Counted from the first letter of the stretch, positions 36,703 through 46,475 are shown. The stretch is DNA of 64,000 nucleotides from Geomicrobium sp. JCM 19038 (GCF_000698125.1 NZ_BAXA01000007.1:1-64000); one strand, 5' to 3'. A program made the numbers and translations. The notes: generated from the letters alone by a model not told the origin.

Positions 36703-38177
36703 GTGAATAAAGCGATGAGTTGGACAGAGTTAGAGCAATATGATGCCGTCGGACTTGCGGAACTTATTGAAAAAGGTGACGTTACGGCTAGTGAATTGGC
36801 GAAGCAATCGCATGAAGCCATTCGTGCGCTGGATGATCACGTCAGCAGTGTTATTGAAGTGTTTGAAGATGTCGTAGAAGACCCTTCGAAAGACGGTGCG
36901 AACCTTGAAGGTTCGTTTAAAGGGGTTCCATACTTAATGAAAGATTTAGGACCTACGCTTGCTGGTAGACTTCAAGAGATGGGCTCTAAGCTTATGCAAG
37001 GAAATCGAGCAGAAGCGGATAGTTTCCTAACGTCAAAGATTCGCAAAGCAGGACTTAATGTGATCGGGAGAACAACAACACCGGAGTATGGCTTGTGTAG
37101 CTCAGCGGAAAATCCAGAGCTTTATGTGACTCGTAATCCGTGGAACCAAGACTATACGAGTTGCGGTTCATCAGCGGGCTCATCGGTAGCTGTCGCGGCA
37201 GGGATGGTACCGTTGGCACACGCCTCAGACGGCGGGGGATCAATCCGAATTCCTGCTGGCGTCAATGGCATTATCGGTTTAAAATCATCTCGAGGTGTGT
37301 TGTCTGTCAGTCCAAATGGATCAGACTTGATGGGTGTCGTCTCAACACAAGGGTGTGTGTCGAGAACGATTCGTGATTCTGCCATGTTTTATGATGAGTG
37401 CCGAGGCGGTGCGCCTGGAGAGTTTATGCCGTATTGGGCGCCTGAACAATCATATTCGAGCTTGATTGCACATGATTCGAAGCCACTGCGTATTGCGGTC
37501 TCTCATGAATGGGGCGATTACAAAGCAGATCCACATATCGTCTCTGAACTGACCCGTACAGCTGAATTTCTAGAAAGCCTCGGTCACCACGTCGAATGGC
37601 AGACGCCGAAGGTTGACCTCTATAAAGCCTACCAAGCGCAAACGGACTGTTATATTATGAACTTCTCCCAAGTCATCGCAGGCTTAATGGAACAAAAAGG
37701 GCTAAAAGAACCTCCTTTGGACTTGATAGAACCGATGTGTATTCGTGTATGGGAAGAAGGCATTGATGCAACGTATTCAAAGCGTGCGGCGATGCAAGCG
37801 CAATTTAATGACGTGTCTCGTCAAGTCGGAACATTCTTACAAGAGTGGGATATCATTCTTACCCCGACGATGGCGAAACCGACTCCGAAAGTCGGTACGA
37901 AAGAGTACATGACAACAAGTGAGGAGCCAAACGTCTATGACTGGTTCCAGAATTTGTGGAGCATCTTTTCATTCACCCCGATCGCAAATGTGACAGGATC
38001 CCAGGCATCTCATTGCCGATGGCAACACTTGAAAACGGGCTACCACTTGGTATGCATTTCTTAACTCGCCAAGCGAATGATGGGTTACTTTTGCAGCTTG
38101 GTGCTCAGATTGAGCGGGCCTTAGACGGTGCGTGGAACGGGGGAAATAAGCCGGAAGTGCATGTGTCGAAGTTGTAA
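36703..38177 (+). CDS. Amidase signature family enzyme (frameshifted)
   Basis: An amidase of 491 aa after restoring one missing base near 37998. Ser-cis-Ser-Lys triad elements are visible: the Lys in VPYLMKDLG, then GSSAGSSVAVAAGMVPLAHASDGGGSIRIPA with the catalytic Ser in the GGGS segment. C-terminal NVTG(x)PGISLPMATLENGLPLGMHF is typical. GTG at 36703 has GGAGTGA in front, better than upstream in-frame codons. It is monocistronic with a bidirectional terminator. Related to 6-aminohexanoate-cyclic-dimer hydrolases and other amidases; substrate unknown. Confidence 0.87.
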
Positions 38178-38208
38178 AAAGATCAGCATCCTGTAAAGGG
38201 GCGTGACA

Positions 38209-38252
38209 TAAAAAGTTCGGCTCATTTTGGATCAATGAGCCGAACTTTTTTA
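38209..38252. terminator. Bidirectional rho-independent terminator
   Basis: A 16-bp perfect stem (38211-38226 with 38234-38249) with A run before and T run after serves both the amidase (plus) and gntK (minus). Confidence 0.9.
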
Positions 38253-38255
38253 TAC

Positions 38256-39752
38256 CTAGATCCGAACGCCTTTTTTCTGTTGCAACGCATACAGTCGCTC
38301 ATAATGTGGAGATAAGCTTCGGATTAATTCGAGATACAATGAGCTGTAATCACGATAGAGTGATGCCGAAGTTTCGTTTGGGATCACTTTCTCATCCACG
38401 TGTTGATGCTGTTTGAAATGAGAAAGTGACTCAATGTCCCCGAGTGTATACATGCTTAGAATGACTGCCCCGAGCGCTGAACTTTCATAAGACTTCGCAA
38501 AATGAAGCGGCTGGTCGAAGATGTCTGCCGCCATCTGCTTCCACGTCTCTGAGCGGGAGAATCCTCCAGAAGCATAGATGGAACCAGGGAATCCAATTAA
38601 TTCTTGTAAGGCGAGTAACACGCTGTAAATATTAAACGTAACCCCTTCAAGTGCCGCACGAATCATATCTTCTCTCGTATGTGTACGGGTCAGACCAATA
38701 TAGGAAGCCGTCGCTTCCGGGTTCCAAAGCGGTGCCCGTTCTCCGGTAAGAAATGGTATAAAGAACAACCCGTTTGATCCAGCAGGGACACGGTCAGCTA
38801 ACGCTAATACCGCTTCTACTGCTTGATCACTAGAGATCGTTTCATCCTTTACGAGTTCTTCAACGACCCATTGAAGCGCAATGCCTCCATTATTAATGGG
38901 GCCGCCGATAATCCAAAGGTCGTCAGTGAGTAAGTAACAGAACGTTCTTCCTTTCTCATCAACATGGGGTGTAGAAGATGCGCTTCGGATCGCTGCACTC
39001 GTACCGATCGTTAACGCAACTTCTCCTTCGTTGATTGCACCGACTCCGAGGTTAGACAAAACCCCGTCGCTTGCTCCGATGATATAAGGGATGTTATCCC
39101 TATAAAACGTAAAAGACGTTGGTACGAGTTCTGGAAGCTGTTCGGTTGTAACCCCAGCATAGCTCACGATCTCTTCATCCCATGCACGATCGTGAATATT
39201 CATCAAACCGGTCGCGCTGGCAATTGATTCATCCATGACAAATTCACCGAAGAGCTGATAGAAGATGTATTCTTTAATGCCGATCACCTTTGCCGTGTTT
39301 TCGAGAAGCGTAGGTTCATGCGTTTTCATCCAGAGAAGCTTTGCAAATGGAGACATCGGGTGAATCGGTGTACCGGTACGCTCATAGAACTGTTGGCCAG
39401 ACTCCGTATGTTGCATTGCCTTCGTCTCGGCTGAACTTCTTTTATCCGCCCAAGTAATGAGGTTCGTTAACGGCACCCCTTTGTCGTCCACGCACATCAT
39501 GCTGTGCATCGCAGAACTGAAGCTAACTGCACGAAGCTCATTCACACCTTTGTTTGAAAAGACGATGGCTTGCTCAAGAACAGAGATGGTCTTTTGATAA
39601 ATAAGATCGGGGTCCTGTTCGGCAGCATCGGGAGTTGGACTCTGCATCGGATACGTTTCGTATGCTTTGTACCTCTCTTGACCTGTTTCGTCGAATACGA
39701 CCGCTTTTACACCGGTTGTGCCGATGTCAACGCCGATATAATCAACATGCAT
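38256..39752 (-). CDS. gntK: Gluconokinase, FGGY family
   Basis: A 498-aa sugar-acid kinase phosphorylating gluconate to 6-phosphogluconate. FGGY motifs: IGVDIGTTGVKAVVFDETG, the ITWADKRS region, IGASDGVLSNLGVGAI, ALTIGTSAAIR, FIPFLTGERAPLWNP and IYASGGFSRS. It is followed upstream by gnd (20 bases apart), so the pair feeds gluconate into the pentose phosphate pathway. Choice of gluconate over xylulose rests on the gnd/gntP context and the N-terminal pattern. ATG with CAGGTGAT upstream. Confidence 0.87.
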   Translation of the reverse strand: MHVDYIGVDIGTTGVKAVVFDETGQERYKAYETYPMQSPTPDAAEQDPDLIYQKTISVLEQAIVFSNKGVNELRAVSFSSAMHSMMCVDDKGVPLTNLITWADKRSSAETKAMQHTESGQQFYERTGTPIHPMSPFAKLLWMKTHEPTLLENTAKVIGIKEYIFYQLFGEFVMDESIASATGLMNIHDRAWDEEIVSYAGVTTEQLPELVPTSFTFYRDNIPYIIGASDGVLSNLGVGAINEGEVALTIGTSAAIRSASSTPHVDEKGRTFCYLLTDDLWIIGGPINNGGIALQWVVEELVKDETISSDQAVEAVLALADRVPAGSNGLFFIPFLTGERAPLWNPEATASYIGLTRTHTREDMIRAALEGVTFNIYSVLLALQELIGFPGSIYASGGFSRSETWKQMAADIFDQPLHFAKSYESSALGAVILSMYTLGDIESLSHFKQHQHVDEKVIPNETSASLYRDYSSLYLELIRSLSPHYERLYALQQKKGVRI

Positions 39753-39771
39753 CTAGATCACCTGCTTTTCG

Positions 39772-40670
39772 TTACTCGTTTTTCTCTACGGCATGACCGC
39801 CGAATTGATGTCTTAGTGCAGCAACAACTTTTCCGTGAAACGGATTTTCATCTAGGGAGCGATAACGCATTAATTGTGACATGGCGATGACCGGCGCACT
39901 TGCTTGATAATCAAGAGCAGCTTCCACTGTCCATTTGCCTTCTCCTGAAGAATGCATCACCCTTTAATGCTATCAAGCTTCGGTTCTTCTTTAAATGCTT
40001 CCGCCGTTAATTCCATCAACCATCCACGAATGACGGAACCGTGGTTCCACATATCCGCGACACTGTGATAATCATACTCAAAAGGACCTTTCTCTAGTAG
40101 CTCAAACCCTTCTCCAATGCTTTGCATCATACCGTATTCAATTCCGTTATGAATCATTTTTAAATAGTGACCGCTCCCCACTTTTCCGGTAAGTAAGAAA
40201 CCATCTTCGATTGTAATCGCTTCGAATATTTCTTTTACGCGATCGGCGGCTTGTTCGTCTGCCCCAACCATCGCACACAACCCATTGCGAGCGCCGGAAA
40301 CCCCGCCTGAAGTTCCGCTGTCCGCGAAGAGAATTCCAGTCTCCTTCAATTGTTCATGGCGTCGCAATGTATCTCGGTAATGAGCATTCCCTGCATCTAT
40401 AATTAAATCATTTGGTGATAGTTTTTCACGGAGTTCTTGAAATACACTCTCGGTAATCTCACCGGCAGGTACGAGCAAGATGATTGTTCGTGGCGTTTCG
40501 AGCTTATTTAGCAATTCGTCAATGGTAGTTGCGGACTGACCGCCTGCTTCTCTTAAAGCGGTCATCGTTTCTTCTTGTTGGTCCATTCCAACGACATCGA
40601 TGTTGCGGTCGATGAGCTGTAGGGAAAGGGGCAATCCCATTTTCCCTAATCCGATAATTCCTACGTTCAT
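39772..40670 (-). CDS. gnd: 6-phosphogluconate dehydrogenase, short NAD type (frameshifted)
   Basis: It oxidatively decarboxylates 6-phosphogluconate to ribulose 5-phosphate. NVGIIGLGKMGLPL (Rossmann), SGTSGGVSGARNGL, and GHYLKMIHNGIEYGMMQSIGEG with the catalytic Lys and Asn. A missing G near 39961 (GGGG read as GGG) breaks the frame after DSIKG; the rest reads MHSSGEGKWTVEAALD and ends at 39772, 299 aa as in the short GntZ/YqeC class. ATG with TTGGAGGCG. It is in operon with gntK. Confidence 0.9.
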
Positions 40671-40714
40671 AAAAACGCCTCCAAGTAGTGGTGTTACTTG
40701 TATGTTATTAAAAT

Positions 40715-40746
40715 TATTTTCATTTGTAAATTAAAATAAGAAAATA
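40715..40746. promoter_or_regulatory. Inverted repeat TATTTTC-N18-GAAAATA between gnd and dgoD
   Basis: The two 7-bp arms lie in an AT-rich stretch just upstream of gnd and divergent from dgoD. RpiR-type regulators bind AT-rich inverted repeats, and one is encoded at the far end of this block, so this is a candidate site. The remaining 40747-40960 holds nothing else I can support. Confidence 0.3.
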
Positions 40747-40963
40747 TATTTCATTTTACGTCACTTAATGATACGATTCATACAATTACAGAAAAAATGG
40801 TTTCAATTCTATAAAAAAGATGATTGGTTCCTTCGATTGTTTAGAGAATGCAACATAAAAAAAGTAATGCAAAGGAGGTCTTCACGTTTCGCACTCAGGC
40901 CTTGGCAATTGATTTGGCGGAGCGATAGAAAAAGTGAAGATGATTATTTTTTAACATTATCTC

Positions 40964-40977
40964 TGAAAGCGCAATCA
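40964..40977 (+). promoter_or_regulatory. cre-like site (CcpA) before dgoD
   Basis: TGAAAGCGCAATCA matches the cre consensus at 13 of 14 positions. It lies 41 bases before the dgoD start, a position suited to roadblock-type repression of dgoD-gntP. Confidence 0.5.
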
Positions 40978-41018
40978 TGACTAAAAGCGATCTTATAAAA
41001 GAGAAAGGAAGAGAATCT

Positions 41019-42166
41019 ATGAAAATCGTAAGCTATGAATTGTTTCAAGTACCACCACGTTGGTTGTTTCTTAAAATCGAAACCGATGAAGGATTAACGG
41101 GGTGGGGAGAGCCGATCGTTGAAGGTCGAGCAGCAACCGTGAAAGCAGCAGTCCATGAATTAATGGAGTATCTTATCGGAAAAAACCCACTCCACATTGA
41201 AGACCATTGGAATGTGATGTATCGTTCAGGTTTTTATCGTGGCGGTCCGATTTTGATGAGTGCTATATCAGGAATTGACCAAGCGCTTTGGGATATTAAA
41301 GGAAAATATTATTCAGCACCTGTCCATGAACTTCTAGGTGGTAAAGCTCGTGAATCAATCAAAGTCTATTCGTGGATTGGCGGAGATCGGCTTCAGAAGT
41401 TGGCAAGGAAGCGAAGAAGGTTGTCGATCAAGGATTCACGGCAGTGAAGATGAATGGAACCGACGAGCTTCAGTATGTCGATTCGTATGAGAAAATCGAC
41501 CGTGTGTTAGAAAATGTAGCAGCCATTCGCGAAGCGGTCGGCCCTTATATCGGAATTGGCATCGACTTCCACGGTAGAGTTCACAAGCCGATGGCAAAAA
41601 TTCTTGCCAAGGAATTAGAACAGTTCCGTCCGATGTTCATTGAAGAGCCCGTATTGCCAGAGAACAATGAAGCGTTGCGCGAGATTGCCAATCATACAGC
41701 AATTCCAATTGCTACAGGCGAGCGCATGTACTCAAAGTGGGATTTTAAAACGATTCTTAAAGAGGGTTATGTTGATATTATTCAACCAGACTTGTCACAT
41801 GCCGGGGGGATTACGGAGAACAAGAAGATTATTTCCATGGCTGAAGCATTTGATGTCGCTGCTGCACCTCATTGTCCACTCGGTCCGATTGCACTTGCTT
41901 CCTGCCTTCAAGTGGACGCAACGTGCCACAATGCTTTTATTCAAGAACAGAGCCTTGGCATTCACTATAACCAAGGGTCGGACTTGCTTGATTATCTTAC
42001 CGACGCAACGGTGTTTAACTATAAAGATGGACATGTGAAAATTCCTGATAGGCCAGGGCTTGGCATCGACATTAATGAAGACCACGTCCGCAAAATGAGC
42101 GAAGAAGGTCATAACTGGCGTAACCCTGTGTGGAGACATGAAGACCGTAGCATTGCAGAGTGGTAG
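41019..42166 (+). CDS. dgoD: D-galactonate dehydratase (frameshifted)
   Basis: An enolase-superfamily dehydratase converting galactonate to 2-keto-3-deoxygalactonate. After adding one G near 41390 (GGG read as GG) it is 382 aa. Motifs: [40 protein letters not shown], then metal ligands in [22 protein letters not shown] and [12 protein letters not shown], and the catalytic His region [17 protein letters not shown]; the C-terminal [19 protein letters not shown] fits DgoD. ATG with AAGGAAGAG upstream. It precedes a gluconate-type permease by 34 bases. Confidence 0.92.
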
Positions 42167-42200
42167 ACAAAGAATAACTGGATAAAAGAAGGGATAAAAC

Positions 42201-43549
42201 ATGTCAGGTGTAAGTTTAATTCTTATTACGATCTTAGGGATCGGCTTACTTTTATACTTAATTATACGTTCCAAAATGCAAGCGTTCTTGGCTCTTTTGT
42301 TAGCGAGTATCTTTATTGGGTTGATGGCTGGCATGGATCCGATGTCGCTGCTCGAGACGATCGAAGAGGGCATGGGCGGAGCACTAGGCTTTATCGCAAT
42401 TGTAGTCGGGCTTGGTGCGATGTTCGGTGAAGTGCTCCGAACGTCTGGTGGTGCTGAAAGACTCGCATTCACCCTCATTGATACGTTTGGAGAGAAACGT
42501 GCGCAGTGGGCACTTGGTTTTACCGGATTAATCGTCGCCATCCAGTATTCCTTGATGTCGCGCTCGTAATTCTTATCCCGATCGTTTACAGCTTAGCGAT
42601 GAGAACAGGGAAATCATTGTTGTTTTATGCGATTCCGCTCCTTGCTGGTCTGGCTGTTGCTCACAGTTTTGTACCTCCGACGCCGGGACCGATTGCTATT
42701 GCCTCAATGTTAGGTGTTGATTTAGCATGGATGCTTCTTTTCGGTTTTATTGCAGGGTTACCAGCAATGATTATCGCAGGGCCGGTGTTTGGCCGATATA
42801 TCGGAAACCGTATCCACGTTCCTGTGCCTGACCATGTGAGAGCTCGTGCGGAAGCAGAAGAGCAGGTAGATACGAATCTGCCATCTTTCAAACTGATTTT
42901 GTTTATTATATTACTTCCGTTAATTCTTATTTTAGCGAATACAGCAGGCGAACAAGTGCTGAATGAAGGTGTACTTCAAGAGATCTTCATGTTTATTGGT
43001 CATCCGTTCGTGGCGTTAATCATCGCAACGCTCTTTGCATTGCATTTCTTGGGCAAAAAGCGCGGTCTTTCCAAAAATGAATTGCAAGAAATGTCTACAA
43101 AAGCTTTGGAACCTGCCGGGATTGTGATCTTAATTACCGGTGCTGGTGGGGTATTTAGTGAAGTGCTGATCCAGAGTGGTGTCGGTGATGTGATGGGCGA
43201 CCTTATGGCTGCTTCAGGATTTCCGCTCGTACTCCTTGCTTTTTTAATTGCGACGGGCGTGCGGGTAGCTCAAGGTTCAGCAACGGTAGCCATGTTAACT
43301 GCTGCAGGATTGGTCGCTCCAATCGTGAACCTTGTAGACTTAACACAACCATCACTTGCACTCATTGCAGTAGCGATTGCGTGTGGTGCAACTGTATTGT
43401 CTCACGTGAACGACTCAGGATTCTGGCTCGTTAACCGATTCTTAGGAATGTCAGAAAAAGACACGTTAAAGTCGTGGACGGTTATGGAGACCATTATCGG
43501 TGTTGTAGGCTTCCTCGTCGTGTTTGTCCTAAGTTTCTTCTTTAATTAA
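42201..43549 (+). CDS. gntP: GntP family gluconate/sugar-acid permease (frameshifted)
   Basis: A 449-aa membrane protein (about 12-14 helices) importing gluconate or galactonate with H+. GntP motifs: LGAMFGEVLRTSGGAERLA, AHSFVPPTPGPIAIASMLG, AQGSATVAMLTAAGLVAPI and LSHVNDSGFWLVNRFLGMS. One missing C near 42543 (CCC read as CC in ATCCCAGTA) splits it; the restored join is VAIPVFLDVALVI. In operon with dgoD, so galactonate is as likely a substrate as gluconate. Confidence 0.9.
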
Positions 43550-43556
43550 CAGATAA

Positions 43557-43603
43557 AAAGAGAGTGAAGATGGGTTCTCCATCTTCACTCTCTTTCTTTG
43601 TTG
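43557..43603. terminator. Bidirectional rho-independent terminator
   Basis: A 17-bp perfect stem (43557-43573 with 43579-43595, loop of 5) between convergent gntP and the RpiR gene, with T-rich flanks on both strands. Confidence 0.9.
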
Positions 43604-43663
43604 CTTAATTACAGTCACGCCTAATATTTGTGCTGGCGAATTCGTGCGCGGATGCTGTATGCG

Positions 43664-44512
43664 TCAATATCTTTTCGTAGCAATGGACTCTCGAATTTTA
43701 TCTAAATTATGAAGTGTCGTGTCTTTTAGTTGCAAGGCAGACAATACATAAAGTACGTCGATTAATGCGAGCTGGACCATTCTTGAAGCCATGGCTTCGG
43801 AGCGAAACAGAGATTCTCTGGCACTCGTCGTTAATGTGTAATCCGCAACTTTCGTTAAAGGAGAAGATGTGTGCCCGGATATCGCAATTGTAACAGCACC
43901 GCCTGCTTTCGCTGTTTTTAGTGCGTCAACAACATCGCGATTACTACCGCTATTAGAAATGCCAATGGCGGTACTGCCTTCAGTTAATAAGGAGGCGCTC
44001 ATCATCTGTTGATGGCTGTCGCTGAACGCTTGAATAGGAATGCCAAACCGCATGAATTTGTGATAAGCATCTTCGGCTACGACCCCAGAACCACCAGACC
44101 CATAAAGATCAATGCGCTTGCTTTGGGTAAGGATTGTCGCCACCGTCTGCAACGTTTCTTCATTAATAAGCGCCAATGTATCATCCATGGCACGCTTATG
44201 TTCAGTGAAGATTTTGGAAGCAAGCGTTGGAACGTCGTCTTCGAAAGAAACGGACTCATGAATATTGGCTTCTTCTTTTACAATTTGTCTGGCGAGTGAG
44301 ATCTTTAAATCTTGAAAGCCTTGATAACCGAGACGCTTGCTGAAACGGTACACCGTGGCATCTGCAACACCGCTTGCTTCCGCAAGTTCTGAAATTGAAA
44401 AGTAGACCGCTTTATCGGGAGAAGACAGTATGAAATCGGCAACCTTCTTCTCTTTGTCCGATAACGATGAATAATACGAACGAATCGTCTGTAAACAGGC
44501 GTTTGTCGTCAA
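43664..44512 (-). CDS. MurR/RpiR family transcriptional regulator
   Basis: A 282-aa regulator. The N-terminal HTH_6 (about 1-75): SDKEKKVADFILSSPDKAVYFSISELAEASGVADATVYRFSKRLGYQGFQDLK (shown in brief as SISELAEASGVADATVYRF). A SIS sugar-isomerase-like domain follows (about 120-260; DLYGSGGSGVVAEDAYHKF, GISNSGSNRDVVDALKTAK), which senses phosphosugars. TTG start with AGGGATA. It probably controls gntK-gnd and dgoD-gntP in response to a sugar-acid phosphate. Confidence 0.9.
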   Translation of the reverse strand: MTTNACLQTIRSYYSSLSDKEKKVADFILSSPDKAVYFSISELAEASGVADATVYRFSKRLGYQGFQDLKISLARQIVKEEANIHESVSFEDDVPTLASKIFTEHKRAMDDTLALINEETLQTVATILTQSKRIDLYGSGGSGVVAEDAYHKFMRFGIPIQAFSDSHQQMMSASLLTEGSTAIGISNSGSNRDVVDALKTAKAGGAVTIAISGHTSSPLTKVADYTLTTSARESLFRSEAMASRMVQLALIDVLYVLSALQLKDTTLHNLDKIRESIATKRY

Positions 44513-44798
44513 AATATCCCTGCTTTCATGCTTAATCTATCTCGCAGTATAGCATATGTGATGTGAATCAAGGAATGAATTCGAGACTTTGCCTAAGCCT
44601 GTATCTTACGGGTTTGGAGGCGAACTGGAATTTAAGCACTTCTTAGAAGTGCCATTATTTTGAATTATTTCTATGTTGCTAGTGGACTTTTGCTATACGA
44701 TATAATTAGGTGATTAAAGGAAGGTTTAAACGCATAGAGATATGATAGAAACTCATGTAACAAAACTTCTTTACGAACAAGAAGCGGGGACTTGATAT

Positions 44799-45635
44799 AT
44801 GAGAGCTTTTAAGCTTTTCTTATTAAATCTACAAAATGAGTTACCTAAACATCGCCAGATGATTAGGATCGGAAGCTATATGTTTTTTATTGTGTTGTCT
44901 TTTTTAGCTTTTATAATCACAACAATAAATTATTTCAATAATCCCTTAATCGAGAATCTATCTGCAAATCAGTACTATATTGCTCCCTTCATAGTTGGAT
45001 TTTTAGGAGCAGCAATCGTTCTTTTATTTGGATTTTTCTTTACGAATGCACTTCTGCTTGTATCATCAAAGAAAATTCGATTTTTTAATGTTGAGATTGA
45101 ATTTGATACGAGTGAAATTGCTGAGAAAAAGGCAGGACAGACGATTAATTACTTATCTAAAGTTATTGAATCTCATAGATATGCCTTGGCTAAAATGAGA
45201 GCCGAGGATCGAAGGTCTCATTTAGCGATCTTGATGGAAGTTATGAGGTCGTACCAAACGCAATTAAGAGCAGCATATGACGACCATGAGATTGAAGTGA
45301 AGGTATATACTGAAAGTCATGGTTTTACTAAAGGGCAGAACTTATTAATTGCAGATCTTCAGTATTTAGAAGGTAAACAAAAGATCGCCTATAAAAATCG
45401 AACTAAAAGAAAATCAACGAATTTAATGATTGCTGAAACAAAAGTAGAAGAAGTAGTAGAGGATGATGAATTGATCATCCCTTCCGAACAAACGGTATAT
45501 ATCGTAGTTTCAAGAAACATCGAAGATCTGTTTGATGATTTGGATACGAATACACTTAAAGGCCTTATTCATTATGCAGAAGTGGTGAAGAACGAAATTG
45601 AAATGTTAGATATAGTGGAGTATGATTATGAGTAA
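44799..45635 (+). CDS. Two-helix membrane protein with cytosolic domain, unknown
   Basis: A 278-aa protein I do not recognise. Two membrane helices (about 26-46 and 61-87) with a short outside loop, then a mostly helical, charged cytosolic domain of about 190 residues with an acidic stretch (KVEEVVEDDEL). It starts at ATG after AAGCGGGG. A TATAAT box lies at 44701, but its -35 is unclear. The 44513-44798 gap otherwise holds only a short hairpin (GCACTTC/GAAGTGC near 44636-44659). It is followed 48 bases later by a small basic protein, possibly co-transcribed. Confidence 0.75.
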   Translation: MRAFKLFLLNLQNELPKHRQMIRIGSYMFFIVLSFLAFIITTINYFNNPLIENLSANQYYIAPFIVGFLGAAIVLLFGFFFTNALLLVSSKKIRFFNVEIEFDTSEIAEKKAGQTINYLSKVIESHRYALAKMRAEDRRSHLAILMEVMRSYQTQLRAAYDDHEIEVKVYTESHGFTKGQNLLIADLQYLEGKQKIAYKNRTKRKSTNLMIAETKVEEVVEDDELIIPSEQTVYIVVSRNIEDLFDDLDTNTLKGLIHYAEVVKNEIEMLDIVEYDYE

Positions 45636-45682
45636 GAATGATAGGGTATAGATTTCTAACTAGTAGAAAGGGGAGCTGTTCT

Positions 45683-45862
45683 ATGCAAAGCGAAGTAGCG
45701 ACAAAAGCACGCCGGTTATCCCCAATTCAAAGGAAACGTCGAAGAGAAGCCATACTAGCAAAGTATAGAGACCCACAATCAATGGACGCTTCAGAAACAG
45801 TAGAACAACGAATTAGCCGTCTCCATTTGGGGAAAGAAATTGCGGACAAGTATATTAAATAA
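45683..45862 (+). CDS. Small basic protein, unknown
   Basis: A 59-aa protein rich in Arg/Lys in its first half (SPIQRKRRREAILAKYRD), with an amphipathic C-terminal helix (VEQRISRLHLGKEIADKYIK). It has a strong ribosome binding site (AAAGGGGAG) and a terminator immediately downstream, which support a real gene. It looks like a small DNA- or RNA-binding or regulatory protein, but no family is recognised. Confidence 0.65.
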   Translation: MQSEVATKARRLSPIQRKRRREAILAKYRDPQSMDASETVEQRISRLHLGKEIADKYIK

Positions 45863-45867
45863 AAACA

Positions 45868-45903
45868 GAGAAAGGGGTGTTAAGATCCCTTTCTCTTTTC
45901 GTT
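45868..45903. terminator. Rho-independent terminator
   Basis: The 9-bp stem GAGAAAGGG/CCCTTTCTC (45868-45876, 45887-45895) is followed by a T-rich stretch. It ends the small basic protein gene. Confidence 0.8.
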
Positions 45904-46029
45904 TTTCTCTGGTTCGTAAACATAATGAGAATAGGGCTTGTTATTCTTCAAGTTGTTTCCACGAACCAGTTTATTCGTTGTATTTTCTATTTTAAATTTA
46001 TCCAGTAGTCGTTTCTTCTTAGAGCTCAA
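45880..46029 (-). CDS. Possible small basic protein with TTG start
   Basis: A 49-aa reading frame starting at TTG 46029, which has a very good ribosome binding site (AGAGGGGAG, 5-6 bases away) on the minus strand. The product is highly charged (SSKKKRLLDKFKIENTTNKL, ending KNEKRKGS). Its 3' end runs into the convergent terminator. No family recognised; may be spurious. Confidence 0.35.
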   Translation of the reverse strand: MSSKKKRLLDKFKIENTTNKLVRGNNLKNNKPYSHYVYEPEKNEKRKGS

Positions 46030-46083
46030 AATAATCTCCCCTCTCTTATCCGACAGCTTGGTCAAAATCTAAGGGAAGTAAAC

Positions 46084-46265
46084 ATGAGGCCTTAGCTTTG
46101 AAATTGACAAAGGTTGAACCGTTAGAGGGTGCAAGAGCGTATAAAAATGTATTGCATATTTCAGGACAAAAGATCGACATTCGAAGTCATACACATGAAA
46201 AGCGAGTCTGCTGGTATAGTCACCACAGACTCGCTTGGTCGTCATTCATTCAAAACTTTTTCTAA
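46084..46265 (+). other. Unexplained coding-like fragment (possible frameshifted small gene)
   Basis: An ATG at 46084 has a good ribosome binding site (AAGGGAAG) but stops after three codons. With one base restored next to the CC at 46090-46091, it would continue as LALKLTKVEPLEGARAYK, NVLHISGQKIDIRSHTHE and more to a stop at 46263, about 60 aa. Without correction the long frame has no start codon. It might be a small gene hit by the same one-base deletion seen elsewhere, or a gene remnant. No family recognised. Confidence 0.3.
46197..46236 (-). terminator. Terminator-like hairpin (minus strand)
   Basis: The 11-bp perfect stem AAGCGAGTCTG/CAGACTCGCTT is followed on the minus strand by TTTC. 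It lies just past the 25-codon reading frame and 240 bases past the Nramp-like gene. Confidence 0.55.
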
Positions 46266-46319
46266 CAATGTGAATTCGGTATAATCGTTAAATTTTGCCA
46301 CGTCATGTCCGGTAATCAC
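46242..46319 (-). CDS. Possible 25-aa microprotein or gene remnant
   Basis: A GTG start at 46319 has a near-perfect ribosome binding site (AAGGAGGC) 5 bases away and is followed by 25 codons (ITGHDVAKFNDYTEFTLLE and a short end) and a terminator hairpin. The ribosome binding site argues for real translation; the sequence could equally be the C-terminus of a lost larger gene. The stretch 46320-46475 shows nothing else. Confidence 0.35.
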   Translation of the reverse strand: MITGHDVAKFNDYTEFTLLEKVLNE

Positions 46320-46475
46320 AACTGCCTCCTTAGAAGAGAGAGTTGTCTAGCAGTAAGAATAATTGTTCTGGTGGTTAGTGCTAATGAGGCTCGAATAAGT
46401 GAGCGCATCCATGGTAAGGATGAGGTCACCCACTGTATAAAATTTATTTAATACCCTTACGTCACATAGCTAAGG

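Noticed and set aside
40768-40980. 70-codon plus-strand frame upstream of dgoD
   Set aside because: No ribosome binding site, Trp/Arg/Phe-rich composition unlike neighbours, and it covers the regulatory region with a cre-like box.
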